Below are positions 29,393 to 39,005 of a stretch of 64,000 bases of DNA, piece by piece. The notes under the pieces are model-generated. The model was not told the origin of the DNA and made no database searches. It saw nothing but the letters and a program-made list of their open reading frames with translations. Source of the DNA: Pseudomonadota bacterium (GTDB lineage Bacteria; Bdellovibrionota; FAC87; UBA2466); contig RFNO01000117.1 of assembly GCA_009927165.1 (NCBI GenBank), forward strand, positions 1 through 64,000, written 5' to 3'. Position numbers and translations under genes: made by a program. Each line of letters starts with the position of its first letter. Positions within the stretch are counted from its first letter, which is position 1.

Positions 29393-30271
29393 ATGCGGGG
29401 GTACTACAGCGTGTCAGACATCGTTTCGCAGATTCAGAAAGTAAGCGTCATTGGCTCTGGGACTATGGGGAATGGAATTGCCCAGGTCGCCGCTACTGCC
29501 GGATATCAAGTTATCCTTTTTGATATTTCAGGGGAACAGCTTGAGAAAGCTCTCCAGACCATCAAAAAAAGTCTCATGAAGCTGGAAGAAAAGGGAAAGC
29601 TCAAAGAACCCACCAGTGATGTTTTTAAACGATTAAAATCCACCACTCAGTTTGCTGACTTAAAAAATAGCGATTTTGTCATTGAGGCGGCTACTGAGAA
29701 CAGAGAAATCAAATTCAAATTATTTGCCGATCTGGATGCGCTGTTAACTCCAGGAGTTGTCATTGCTACCAATACTTCATCCATTTCAGTAACTGAAGTA
29801 GCCAGCAAGACCAAACGTCCTCATTTGATTGCTGGCATGCACTTCATGAATCCAGTTCCTCTAATGACACTCGTTGAGGGAATTCGAGGCTTAGCGACTG
29901 ACGATTCTTGCTTTAAAGTCGTGAGACAAGTCGCTGAGAAAATGGGAAAAGTCTTTATTGAAGCTCAGGATTCCCCTGGGTTTGCCGTAAACCGTGTTTT
30001 AATGCCCATGATCAACGAAGCTTTTTTTGCTCTGCAAGAAAACTTGGCTTCGGCAAAAGACATCGATTCTGCCATGAAGTTGGGTTGTAATTTTCCGATG
30101 GGTCCTTTGGAATTAGCGGACTTTGTTGGATTGGACGTGTGTTTGTTTGTAATGGAAGTGTTGCATAGAGATTTGGGTGACTCAAAATATCGACCCGCTC
30201 CCTTGCTTCGGAAATATGTTGAGGCGGGGTGGAAGGGTCGAAAAACTAATAGGGGGGTCTATGTTTATTGA
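29393..30271 (+). CDS. 3-hydroxyacyl-CoA (3-hydroxybutyryl-CoA) dehydrogenase
   Basis: '[30 protein letters not shown]', '[17 protein letters not shown]'; track ORF 29234 start overlaps the upstream terminator. Confidence 0.93.
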   Translation: MRGYYSVSDIVSQIQKVSVIGSGTMGNGIAQVAATAGYQVILFDISGEQLEKALQTIKKSLMKLEEKGKLKEPTSDVFKRLKSTTQFADLKNSDFVIEAATENREIKFKLFADLDALLTPGVVIATNTSSISVTEVASKTKRPHLIAGMHFMNPVPLMTLVEGIRGLATDDSCFKVVRQVAEKMGKVFIEAQDSPGFAVNRVLMPMINEAFFALQENLASAKDIDSAMKLGCNFPMGPLELADFVGLDVCLFVMEVLHRDLGDSKYRPAPLLRKYVEAGWKGRKTNRGVYVY

Positions 30272-30878
30272 AGGAATTCCAGAGTTAAATGTAGATTCGG
30301 GGCTTGAGCAAGAAGAAATAGAAAAGCAAATCTCGGAATTTGAAAAAAAACAGTCCCCATTAATTGGTCTGCAAGCTTCCCTGGATAATTGGAAAAAAAT
30401 CCAATCAGCGATTTGCGCTCTTCGCTCGGCAAATGTTTCAGCTCTGCTGGAACTGAGAAAGTCTAATGAAGCACTTGAGGATGATGAGCTGATTTATGTC
30501 TTTGGCATTTTGCGTGATTGGGATCAATTGTACATTCAAAATTTTTTGGAACTTTGTGGAGATTGGGTTCCACAAGAGTTTCAGGAGATTTTAAAAAACG
30601 AAGCAAAAATAGAATTAAAATGGGCAAAAGAGTGGCTGACTGCAGCCACCGATCAACGAATTACCAAGTATCCCACACTGCCATGGAGAAGTTTTACGCG
30701 TAAGATTGTAGGGGAAAATTATCAGTTTGCCGTGAAATTTTTAGAGTTAGCGGCTGCTCCGGCAACTCCCGAAAACTTAACTGCTATTCATGCCCACATC
30801 AAAAGCTTTGTAGAGAGCAAGAAAAAGGTTGTTTGTGTGTTTCCTAAGAAATGGAAACAGGGGGCAACAGAACACTAA
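30261..30878 (+). CDS. Conserved-context protein of unknown function between HBD and B12-binding subunit
   Basis: 205-aa ORF from internal Met, 4-nt-scale overlaps with both neighbours indicate translational coupling. Confidence 0.6.
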   Translation: MFIEGIPELNVDSGLEQEEIEKQISEFEKKQSPLIGLQASLDNWKKIQSAICALRSANVSALLELRKSNEALEDDELIYVFGILRDWDQLYIQNFLELCGDWVPQEFQEILKNEAKIELKWAKEWLTAATDQRITKYPTLPWRSFTRKIVGENYQFAVKFLELAAAPATPENLTAIHAHIKSFVESKKKVVCVFPKKWKQGATEH

Positions 30879-31267
30879 TGATTCGTGTCCTAGTAGCTAA
30901 ACCAGGACTGGATGGTCATGATCGGGGTGCCAAGGTACTTGCGCATGCGCTGAGAGACGCTGGTATGGAAGTTATCTATACTGGGCTTCATCAAACTCCC
31001 CAAATGATTGTCAACACTGCCATACAAGAAGATGTTCAGGTTATTTGTGTGAGCATTCTTTCCGGAGCCCACCAGCGAGTATTTCCTGAAATTTTGACAC
31101 TGTTAAAAGATAGAAAAGCCCAAGACATTCATGTTCTCGGAGGTGGGGTGATTCCAGATTCGGATGTCGTGGCTCTTAAAAAAATTGGCGTGAGAGAAGT
31201 GTTTACTGCCGCAAATTCTTTAAGTGAAATAGTAGCTTTTATTAAAAAGTTGCCTCTACCTCAGTAA
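30878..31267 (+). CDS. Standalone cobalamin-binding domain (methylmalonyl-CoA mutase C-terminal type)
   Basis: 'AKPGLDGHDRGAKVLAHALRDAGMEVIYTGLHQTP' with DxHxxG-type B12 ligand motif; 'VLGGGVIP'. Confidence 0.92.
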   Translation: MIRVLVAKPGLDGHDRGAKVLAHALRDAGMEVIYTGLHQTPQMIVNTAIQEDVQVICVSILSGAHQRVFPEILTLLKDRKAQDIHVLGGGVIPDSDVVALKKIGVREVFTAANSLSEIVAFIKKLPLPQ

Positions 31268-31269
31268 TC

Positions 31270-31752
31270 TCAAGTGTTTTTTTGTGTGTTTAAGCGATTT
31301 CGTTTTCGCTCTAAAGCACCTTGATAGCGTGCTTCTTCCTCTTTAGTTTTAGGCTTAAATGCTGGAACAGGTGTGGGATCTCCATTGTCATCCACAGCAA
31401 CGTAAGTGAGATAGGCATGAGTAGCCTTCTTGGTAACGCCAGTGATGCTATTTTCTGCTTCCACCAAAACTTCCACTTCCATTGATGTTTTTCCCGAGTA
31501 AGTAACTCGGGCGCGTGTTAGCACGGTATTTCCTTTTTTTATTGGAACAATGAAATGCAAGTAGTCGATACTCACTGTTACTACAGGCCGTCGAGCAAAC
31601 CGCATTGCTGCAATCGCGCCGGCCACGTCTATCCAACCCATTACGACGCCTCCAAAAATAGTACCAAGAGCATTGGTATGTTGAGGAAGAACGAGTTCTG
31701 TCATGAGTACGGAAAAACCATCTGCGTCAGTCGCGTTATGAGATTGGGTCAT
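31270..31752 (-). CDS. Acyl-CoA thioesterase (hotdog, YciA/BACH type)
   Basis: 160 aa; 'NALGTIFGGVVMGWIDVAGAIAAMRFA'. Confidence 0.92.
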   Translation of the reverse strand: MTQSHNATDADGFSVLMTELVLPQHTNALGTIFGGVVMGWIDVAGAIAAMRFARRPVVTVSIDYLHFIVPIKKGNTVLTRARVTYSGKTSMEVEVLVEAENSITGVTKKATHAYLTYVAVDDNGDPTPVPAFKPKTKEEEARYQGALERKRNRLNTQKNT

Positions 31753-32783
31753 GGGTTTCCTTTTTGACGGTTTCTGTTTATCTGAAAGTTTTTAACAAAT
31801 CGCGTATGCTCAGCGTAGGTTTTTGAAAATAGATGTGAGCCATTATTGTTACTAACAAAAAAAAGGTAGTCTGTTTGTGCCGGATTAAGAACTGCCTCAA
31901 TGGCATCGCCCCCGGGGCTTGCAATGGGTCCAGGTGGAAGTGCTGGAATGGTGTAAGTATTATAGGGAGTCATTCGCTGGAGGTCAGCTTTAGTGAGATT
32001 CCCGTTGAAGTTATCGATACCATAAATAGTGGTGGGATCGCTTTGTAATCGCATGCCTTTTTTCAATCGATTTGAGAACACAGAAGCGATGAGCGGACGT
32101 TCCTGAGGGTTTCCCGTTTCTTTTTCGACAATTGAAGCAAGAGTCACTACGCGTTCTAGTGTCATCCCTGATTTCTGTATTTTGTCTTTAAAACGAGAAT
32201 TAAGTTCCTGGAAAAACCGATTTACCATCTGCTCTAGAATTTTTTCCTCAGAATCCAGACGAGAAATTAAATAAGTGTCTGGGTACAAAAACCCTTCCAA
32301 GTGAGGAGCCTGAAGATGATACCTTTCAGCTGATTTCTGAGAGAGGGCTAAAGCAGCAAACTTTTTAGAATCACCCAGTTGCTGCTGACCGATCAAGTCG
32401 GCAATTTGTTTAATATTCCATCCTTCTGGGATGGTTAAGGGATGGGTTACGGGCTCTGAATAATAGAGTGTTTTTAGCGTGTGTAGGAGATTTGCACCCA
32501 ATGAAAATTTAAATTCGCCTGCACGCACATTTTTATTTCCTCGTGTTACTCGCAGCAGGAGACGAAAAAGTAGGGGTCTTTGAACAATACCTTCTTGGTG
32601 CAACACGTCGGTTACTGCTCTTAACGATAACCCTTTAGGAATAAGAACATCTTTGGTTTTTCCCGATGGGGTTCCTTGAAGAAGGAGAAAAAAGAGAAGT
32701 ATCCCCACGATGGGGATGAGAGCACCTCCTAAAAGGAGTACATTTCTGATAGAGCCTTTAGGTGAATCTATTCTTCGTCCCAC
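31749..32783 (-). CDS. mltG: Endolytic murein transglycosylase MltG
   Basis: 344 aa; 'IVEKETGNPQERPLIASVFSNRLKKGMRLQSDPTTIYGI', 'YNTYTIPALPPGPIASPG'. Confidence 0.95.
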   Translation of the reverse strand: MGRRIDSPKGSIRNVLLLGGALIPIVGILLFFLLLQGTPSGKTKDVLIPKGLSLRAVTDVLHQEGIVQRPLLFRLLLRVTRGNKNVRAGEFKFSLGANLLHTLKTLYYSEPVTHPLTIPEGWNIKQIADLIGQQQLGDSKKFAALALSQKSAERYHLQAPHLEGFLYPDTYLISRLDSEEKILEQMVNRFFQELNSRFKDKIQKSGMTLERVVTLASIVEKETGNPQERPLIASVFSNRLKKGMRLQSDPTTIYGIDNFNGNLTKADLQRMTPYNTYTIPALPPGPIASPGGDAIEAVLNPAQTDYLFFVSNNNGSHLFSKTYAEHTRFVKNFQINRNRQKGNP

Positions 32784-33238
32784 GTTGATTCTTCCTTCTG
32801 ATTTTTAAATCTCAGCCGGTCAAGATATCCTTGGAGGATAATACTCGCAGCAATTTGATCAATAACTTTTTTTCTGTTTTTTCTGGAAAAATCAGATTCA
32901 ATAAGAGACCGTTCTGCTTGGACCGTAGTAAACCTTTCATCCCATTCCACGATCGGAACTGTGATGCCGTCTTGTAGCGCTGCGATATATTTTCGGATGT
33001 TCAGCGCATCCTTTCCTTCCTCCCCAAACTGATTTAACGGAAGACCAACGACCACTTCAGCGACTTCATGAGTTTCTACGAGGTTTTTGATTTTCTCTAA
33101 CCATGGTTTAATTTGAGTTTCTTCAACAGTGATAAGAGGACTTGCTAGCAAACGGGTTTCATCGGAAAGAGCTACTCCTGTGCGTTTGGAGCCAATATCT
33201 AAGCTCATTATTCGAGTTCTCGATGTCATAAATCCCAT
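32768..33238 (-). CDS. ruvX: Holliday junction resolvase RuvX/YqgF
   Basis: 156 aa; 'LDIGSKRTGVALSD', 'VVGLPLNQFG', 'WDERFTT'. Confidence 0.93.
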   Translation of the reverse strand: MGFMTSRTRIMSLDIGSKRTGVALSDETRLLASPLITVEETQIKPWLEKIKNLVETHEVAEVVVGLPLNQFGEEGKDALNIRKYIAALQDGITVPIVEWDERFTTVQAERSLIESDFSRKNRKKVIDQIAASIILQGYLDRLRFKNQKEESTWDEE

Positions 33239-34746
33239 CCAAGCAAATGTTTAGGAATCAGGAACTCTCCGGATTCTCTTCCGCTCGGCTCTAACGTACT
33301 GAGCGGATAAGTGCACTGATAACCAGCAAATGACCCCATGGGTCTCCCATTGCCACTTTTCTTTAATCCACTGATGGGCATCTTAAAACTGATTTGGGTA
33401 GTCGGCGTGTTCCAATGGACCATGCCCACTTTGGCTTCGCCCATAAACCGGTAGTATTTATCTTTAGATGCAGTGTAAATAGAGGCTATCAATCCAAATT
33501 TAGTTTGATTATTAATTTCTAGAGCCTCATCTAGGTCATTAAAAGTGTAGAAAGCAATGTTAGGCCCAAAAAACTCTGAGTTCTGAAACAAACTTTTCGG
33601 ATCTGCGCGATTAACAAGGTAAATCGACGGAGAAACATAATAACCCTTCTGGGGTCTCTCGAGCGGTTTTCCCCGCATGATTTCCTCACAGCCTTCGCGA
33701 GTTGCGATCCCCTGGTATCTCAAATAATCTTCCACGGCCGTCTCACTTATCAGGGGTCCCATGAAAACTGTGTTTTCTCCTGCTTCTAGCCCATATCCGA
33801 TCATGCATTTTTTGGATAGTCGGTGAAAGTCCTTCATAAAGCGATCAAAAATGCCTTTTTGAACTAAAACTCTACTGGTGGAAGTGTAACGTTGACCCGC
33901 AGTGAGATAGGAAGAAACGAGAATATCACTTAAAGCCATTTCGTAATAGCAATCATCTAAAACTATCGAAGCATTTTTCCCGCCACTTTGAATGAGCTGA
34001 ATTTTCCAATAATCCATTAAAAGTTGTTTTTGGATGGCAACACTGGTTTCTGGAGTCCCGGTGAAAAAGACGCCGTCAATATCCGGATGCCCTGTTAAAC
34101 GGCTAGCAATGGAACCATCACCTTGAATAAAGTTAAAACAACCCGCTGGTAGTCCTGATTCGTGAGCACACTCGGCAAGAGCTTGGCCCAAAGCAGGAGC
34201 ATGTTTAGTTGTTTTGATGATGACCGTATTTCCGTTAAGAAGCGCAGGAATAAAATGATGATGAATTGATATTAGGGGAAGAACCGACTGAGAGACAATT
34301 GCAAGTACCCCCAGCGGAAAGTACCTGATAACACCGTCAACACCTGGAACAGCTTCGGGAACCGGTGTTTCTGCACTGGTTTGGCTTCCTAATTGTAAAA
34401 AATGGTCAATTAGGATTAGGCACTCGGCAACTTCTTGCTTGGACTCCCAAAGCGGCTTTCCCAATTCCAAAGAGTTTAAATAGGCTAGCTCTTCGCGTTT
34501 TGTAGCAACTACTTCTCGGTAACGTTGGATTGAGGTGTAGCGTTCCTGGAGAGAAAGTCGTTTCCAAACAGAAAAACCCCGTCTTGCAGAACTGATGGCT
34601 TCTACAACATGTGAGTTGGAAAAAGGAAATTCGATAGATTTTTGATCAAGGTTACCGGGATTTCGGCTAAAAATAGAACCATTAGATTCCTGGACTTTTA
34701 CAAAGTGACCTCCGAAGTAATTTCCCCTGTATTGTCGGTCTTTCAT
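33226..34746 (-). CDS. astD: Aldehyde dehydrogenase, succinylglutamate-semialdehyde dehydrogenase-like
   Basis: 506 aa; ALDH fold; adjacency to an AstA homologue. Residue pattern around the expected catalytic Cys ('SYLTAGQRYTSTSRV') lacks the usual GQRCT cysteine. Confidence 0.75.
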   Translation of the reverse strand: MKDRQYRGNYFGGHFVKVQESNGSIFSRNPGNLDQKSIEFPFSNSHVVEAISSARRGFSVWKRLSLQERYTSIQRYREVVATKREELAYLNSLELGKPLWESKQEVAECLILIDHFLQLGSQTSAETPVPEAVPGVDGVIRYFPLGVLAIVSQSVLPLISIHHHFIPALLNGNTVIIKTTKHAPALGQALAECAHESGLPAGCFNFIQGDGSIASRLTGHPDIDGVFFTGTPETSVAIQKQLLMDYWKIQLIQSGGKNASIVLDDCYYEMALSDILVSSYLTAGQRYTSTSRVLVQKGIFDRFMKDFHRLSKKCMIGYGLEAGENTVFMGPLISETAVEDYLRYQGIATREGCEEIMRGKPLERPQKGYYVSPSIYLVNRADPKSLFQNSEFFGPNIAFYTFNDLDEALEINNQTKFGLIASIYTASKDKYYRFMGEAKVGMVHWNTPTTQISFKMPISGLKKSGNGRPMGSFAGYQCTYPLSTLEPSGRESGEFLIPKHLLGWDL

Positions 34747-34767
34747 GCAGAAACCCTTTTTTGATGA

Positions 34768-35802
34768 TTAAGATTCCAGGGGAAGCGTATAGATATCTGC
34801 TCCCCCGTCTAATTCTAGCAGTTCCGAGGCCGTTTTGGGCAAAAGAACCTTACCCCGGAATAATTCAAATGGAGTCTGCAGACAACGAAACTCACCATTT
34901 TCAAAACGACTCGCAAGAGCTCGCACCGCCAACCGGCTTTTTAGTGTGTCTCTATGGAGATGGTATTTTTTAGTCTGATTTACTAAAGTGATTTTATCAG
35001 TGTCTGCCCAAAAGTGGGGGCCTCCATCGAAAGGATCAATGTGTTCTTTCCACTTAAATCCAATTTTCTCAAGCATGTGTTTAACAGGCTCAGTGTCTGG
35101 GCCCACTTTGCCAATAGCATCCCGCGCCTCCCCGGAAAGTAAAACAGTGTAAATGTCTCCGCGAGGAAACAGAGAAGTAATAAATTCTTTGTTTTTTCGA
35201 GAGAGCAGGTCCGCATCTTGATAAGACAAGTTTGTGAAACGACGTCCTAGCGCTTCCCATAGCAAACTTTCCCCATTTTCTGACAAAGGAGGCATCAATT
35301 CCGATAGCACTCGGTCTTTAAACCACCGTCTTTTCATTTTGATGAAAGCGAATCGCGAGAACGAAAGAATTCTACCCAATTTTAACTTGTGGCCACGATA
35401 GCTCGGGTCAATGACGAGGCCTCCAATTTCAGTGGGACCGTCCGACTCGAATTTCAGGCTAAGTACTTTGTGAATAAAACCGGCGTGAATAGTTTCACTG
35501 TATTTCTGCTTTTCTTTCAGTTCAAAATACATGTGGGGACTATCGGGACTACCATGGCGAGCAATAATCATTGAAGTACCGATGACTTTTCCATTGGATA
35601 AGTCTTCCATGACAAAAATGTATTCTCGGTCAAATTTGTCAGTGATGGTTCCTTTGAACGAGTCTACTGACTTTTTAATTTTTTCTTTCAGGAGGTCACG
35701 ATTATTGGGCAAGTTGATGAAGTAAACCAATCCACTGAGCCGTTCGAGCTCATCAAGGTCTTGCTCTCTCACACTTCTTACTAGGAAATTAAATTCGGTC
35801 AT
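34768..35802 (-). CDS. astA: Arginine N-succinyltransferase
   Basis: 344 aa; 'FLVRSVREQDLDELERLS', 'EIGGLVIDPSYRGHKLKLGRILSFSRF'. Confidence 0.9.
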   Translation of the reverse strand: MTEFNFLVRSVREQDLDELERLSGLVYFINLPNNRDLLKEKIKKSVDSFKGTITDKFDREYIFVMEDLSNGKVIGTSMIIARHGSPDSPHMYFELKEKQKYSETIHAGFIHKVLSLKFESDGPTEIGGLVIDPSYRGHKLKLGRILSFSRFAFIKMKRRWFKDRVLSELMPPLSENGESLLWEALGRRFTNLSYQDADLLSRKNKEFITSLFPRGDIYTVLLSGEARDAIGKVGPDTEPVKHMLEKIGFKWKEHIDPFDGGPHFWADTDKITLVNQTKKYHLHRDTLKSRLAVRALASRFENGEFRCLQTPFELFRGKVLLPKTASELLELDGGADIYTLPLES

Positions 35803-37124
35803 AAAGTGCCTCCCTGAGTTTTGAGAAGGGTAGAGTAAAACTTAGTTGCTACCTCCATTTGCTTTAGCGAATTGTACTCATTGGGCCGGTGCGCATTTCC
35901 TACGCTGATGCCAGGACCAAAAACAATCGCACTGGCTCCATTCGCTTGATAAATAGCTGCTTCCGTCGATGTCGCTTTGGTTTTGAGTACCGGTTTTACA
36001 CCGCATTGCTTGAGACTTTGTGACGCCAAGACCAGAAAACGACTGTTTTTTTGTCCTTTCAATGAAGCATCTGAAGTGACACCTGTTACTTTAGCGCCCA
36101 ATTTGGTGATCTCATCGCGAATCTTTTTTTCCAATCGGCTTTGGTCCACGTCTGGGAGAGTGCGAACGTCAAACGTAAATTCAATCCGGTCGTGGAAGGA
36201 AGCTGCCATATTTAAACTAAGGCAAGTATAAGAAGGGGAAAAACGAGGATCCTTTCTTTGCTTAAATTGCCGCTTTAGTTCTTCTAAAAATTGTAAAAAT
36301 GAAAAAATGAGCTTGGCCGTAGAATTTTGACCGGAAATCAGTGTTGCTTCGCAACTGTCCGGTATTTTGTTGAAGTTAGTTCCCGCTTGCAAAGAGACCA
36401 CTCCATATCCTCGTTTGAAAATATCGGTTAGCCCTTTGAGAAGCGCATTGTCCCCGAGGTCTGGAGTGGAGCTGTGGGCTGATAACCCCCTCCATTTCTT
36501 TTGACTGGTGGGGATTCCTTTGCCCTCTGGTTTGCAGGGAATAGAAACGGTGAAAATCAGGTGTCCTTTGTGAGCGTAAATTAACTCAAGATTCGAGGGT
36601 TCACCCACTAACGCATATTTGGGTTTAATCTTTTTGGTTTTGAATAAATGCTGAACGCCTACAAGCCCGCGTTCTTCCCCGTAGGTTCCTATCAAAGCAA
36701 AAGGGCGCTTCCAGGGCCGAGCCAACCGACAAGCCCAAATCTTGCACAGAAAATCCAATTTCACATCGGCACTTCCCAAGCCGTAGATTCGATCTCTCAC
36801 CCGAGTTGCCTTAAAGGGATCTCCACCCGTTTTGGTCCATTGCTCGGGAGATCCCGCATCAACCGTATCTAAGTGAGTGTTCAATGCGAGAAGGTCAGGA
36901 GTATCAAGATCATGGCTAAAAGCGATTAAGTTTTTGAAAATCACCCCATTTTCAGTAACTTTTTGTTCTTCAACTTTGAGTCCGGAGTCAGTCAGCAGCG
37001 GAACCAAAAAGCGCACGAGATCCTCGTTAGTTTGATAGGTCGTCGAATTAATGCGGATTGCTTTTTCAATCCAATCCATTGGAGGTAACTTCATGCGTGG
37101 TCCTGTAACAAGTGGGAGAAACAC
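35799..37124 (-). CDS. M20 family metallopeptidase/deacylase (start may be 37094)
   Basis: 441 aa; 'NTHLDTVDAG', 'GLGSADVKLDFLCKIWA', 'GTYGEERGLVG', 'GPGISVGNAHRPNEY'. Confidence 0.88.
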   Translation of the reverse strand: MFLPLVTGPRMKLPPMDWIEKAIRINSTTYQTNEDLVRFLVPLLTDSGLKVEEQKVTENGVIFKNLIAFSHDLDTPDLLALNTHLDTVDAGSPEQWTKTGGDPFKATRVRDRIYGLGSADVKLDFLCKIWACRLARPWKRPFALIGTYGEERGLVGVQHLFKTKKIKPKYALVGEPSNLELIYAHKGHLIFTVSIPCKPEGKGIPTSQKKWRGLSAHSSTPDLGDNALLKGLTDIFKRGYGVVSLQAGTNFNKIPDSCEATLISGQNSTAKLIFSFLQFLEELKRQFKQRKDPRFSPSYTCLSLNMAASFHDRIEFTFDVRTLPDVDQSRLEKKIRDEITKLGAKVTGVTSDASLKGQKNSRFLVLASQSLKQCGVKPVLKTKATSTEAAIYQANGASAIVFGPGISVGNAHRPNEYNSLKQMEVATKFYSTLLKTQGGTL

Positions 37125-37349
37125 TAGCCTTGACGGGTCTTTGGTGTCAACGAGGACACCGTTTTAAAAAGCTTTCAAAACAGACTGTAAATGCTTGAAA
37201 TAATTCAACAAAAAATGATATCGCTTGAGTTGCTGGAGTAACTCTGATAAAACCCTCGTGATTTTGTGACCCTTGAATTATCGCGGCTTTGAGGGCAAGG
37301 CCCGAAAATTCAGAGGTCAAACCCAAAGAGGTTTGTTCTGAGTTCGTTA

Positions 37350-38075
37350 ATGCCTAAAGATTTAGCGAGTTTTCTCACCCCAGAACTGCTCCGGCAAATT
37401 GAGGAGCAGCTAAACCACCAGTTCAACCACAGAGACTTTTTGCTTGAAGCTCTTGTGCATTCCTCTTTTGGAAATGAAAAGGGCGCTGAAAAGGATAATG
37501 AGCGTTTAGAGTTTTTGGGAGATGCAGTTATTGGGCTGGTGATTGGAGAAGAGCTTTGGAGGCGATTTTCCAGCTCATCCGAAGGACTCTTATCGCGTTG
37601 GCGCAGTCAGTTGGTAAGTAGAAAGAGTTTAGCCGATTTAGCTGTTCAAGTGGGAATGGGTGATTGGGTTCTTTTGGGGCGAGGAGAAAAAAGAACTGGC
37701 GGGTCTGAAAAGCAGAGTATTTTGGCGGGGGTATTTGAAGCCGTAGTTGGTGCTTTGTACTTAGATGGTGGGCTTGAAAAAACACGAAGTTTTTTATTGA
37801 GAGTGTTTACGCAGTCTATTCAAAACATTTTTGTCGACGATGTTAGTTATCGAAAAGAATTGGACCAAAAAACGTTCCTCCAAGAAATTACACAATCAAA
37901 ACATCGTTCTATTCCCCTTTACCGTGTAGTCGACGTATGGGGGCTCGAGCATGAAAAGAATTTCAAAGTCGAAATTGAAATTGAAGGAGTAGTTGTTGCG
38001 GCTGGTGAAGGCAGAAGCAAAAAAGAGGCGGAGCAGCGAGCTGCAAAAAAAGCCCTAGAAAGTTACGGTGTGTGA
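37350..38075 (+). CDS. rnc: Ribonuclease III
   Basis: 241 aa; 'NERLEFLGDAVIGLVIGEELW', C-terminal dsRBD 'GEGRSKKEAEQRAAKKALE'. Confidence 0.96.
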   Translation: MPKDLASFLTPELLRQIEEQLNHQFNHRDFLLEALVHSSFGNEKGAEKDNERLEFLGDAVIGLVIGEELWRRFSSSSEGLLSRWRSQLVSRKSLADLAVQVGMGDWVLLGRGEKRTGGSEKQSILAGVFEAVVGALYLDGGLEKTRSFLLRVFTQSIQNIFVDDVSYRKELDQKTFLQEITQSKHRSIPLYRVVDVWGLEHEKNFKVEIEIEGVVVAAGEGRSKKEAEQRAAKKALESYGV

Positions 38076-38078
38076 TCT

Positions 38079-39005
38079 ATGTCTGAAACAAAGAAAAAAA
38101 ACATAAGTGGATTTATTGGGATTGTTGGGCCTACAAATTCAGGAAAATCTACCCTCTTGAATGCCTTAGTAGGGAGAAAAATTAGTATCGTTTCATCAAA
38201 AGTGCAAACAACTTATCGCGGTGTCAGTGGAATTCTTAACTCCGGTGATGGACAATTCGTTTTTACGGATACTCCTGGATATCAGCGTCATCCAGAACGA
38301 GTAGCGCAGCTGTTAAACCTGGTTGCTGACCAAAAAGCTTCTGGATGTGATGCCGTTCTGTGGGTTTTTGATGCATCTTCCATTCGAGTGTTTGATCAAA
38401 TCCTCAAGCTAAAAGAAAAGATCAAAAATTTAAAACGACAAGACCTCTCTTTTTGTGTGTTAAACAAAGTTGATAAGATTGATAAACTAAAACTCCTCCC
38501 TCTGATTCAATCTGTGTGGGAATTGGGACTTTTTAAAGAAGTTGTCCCTGTGTCTGCAAAGAAGAGTAGTGGCGTAGATAGATTGGTAAATATTCTCAAT
38601 CCGGTGCTCCCTGAAGGGGAAAAGTTCTATCCTGAAGATTCAATTAGCGATAGAAATACGGATTTTCACTTGAGTGAGTTCATTAGAGAAAAGATTTATC
38701 AAGCTACTCACCAGGAAGTTCCTTACTCCTCTTGGATTGAAATACAAAGATGGGCGACAACAGCAACTGAGCAACCAAAGTCCAAGGTTGAAACTATCCA
38801 CGCTACAATTCATGTGGATTCAGACTCCCGAAAAGGAATCCTGATCGGGAAAAAGGGTGAAATGCTAAAGAAAATAGGCACGGAGGCCAGGAAAGATATC
38901 GAAATGTTTCTTGGAAAACATATCTGTTTAAAACTCCACGTGGATGTTCAGCCCAAGTGGAAAGAAGATGCACGGTTTTTAAATCGCTATTTGGAGCTTG
39001 AATAA
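38079..39005 (+). CDS. era: GTPase Era
   Basis: 308 aa; 'GPTNSGKSTLLNAL', KH domain 'RKGILIGKKGEMLKKIGTEARKDIE'. Confidence 0.95.
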   Translation: MSETKKKNISGFIGIVGPTNSGKSTLLNALVGRKISIVSSKVQTTYRGVSGILNSGDGQFVFTDTPGYQRHPERVAQLLNLVADQKASGCDAVLWVFDASSIRVFDQILKLKEKIKNLKRQDLSFCVLNKVDKIDKLKLLPLIQSVWELGLFKEVVPVSAKKSSGVDRLVNILNPVLPEGEKFYPEDSISDRNTDFHLSEFIREKIYQATHQEVPYSSWIEIQRWATTATEQPKSKVETIHATIHVDSDSRKGILIGKKGEMLKKIGTEARKDIEMFLGKHICLKLHVDVQPKWKEDARFLNRYLELE

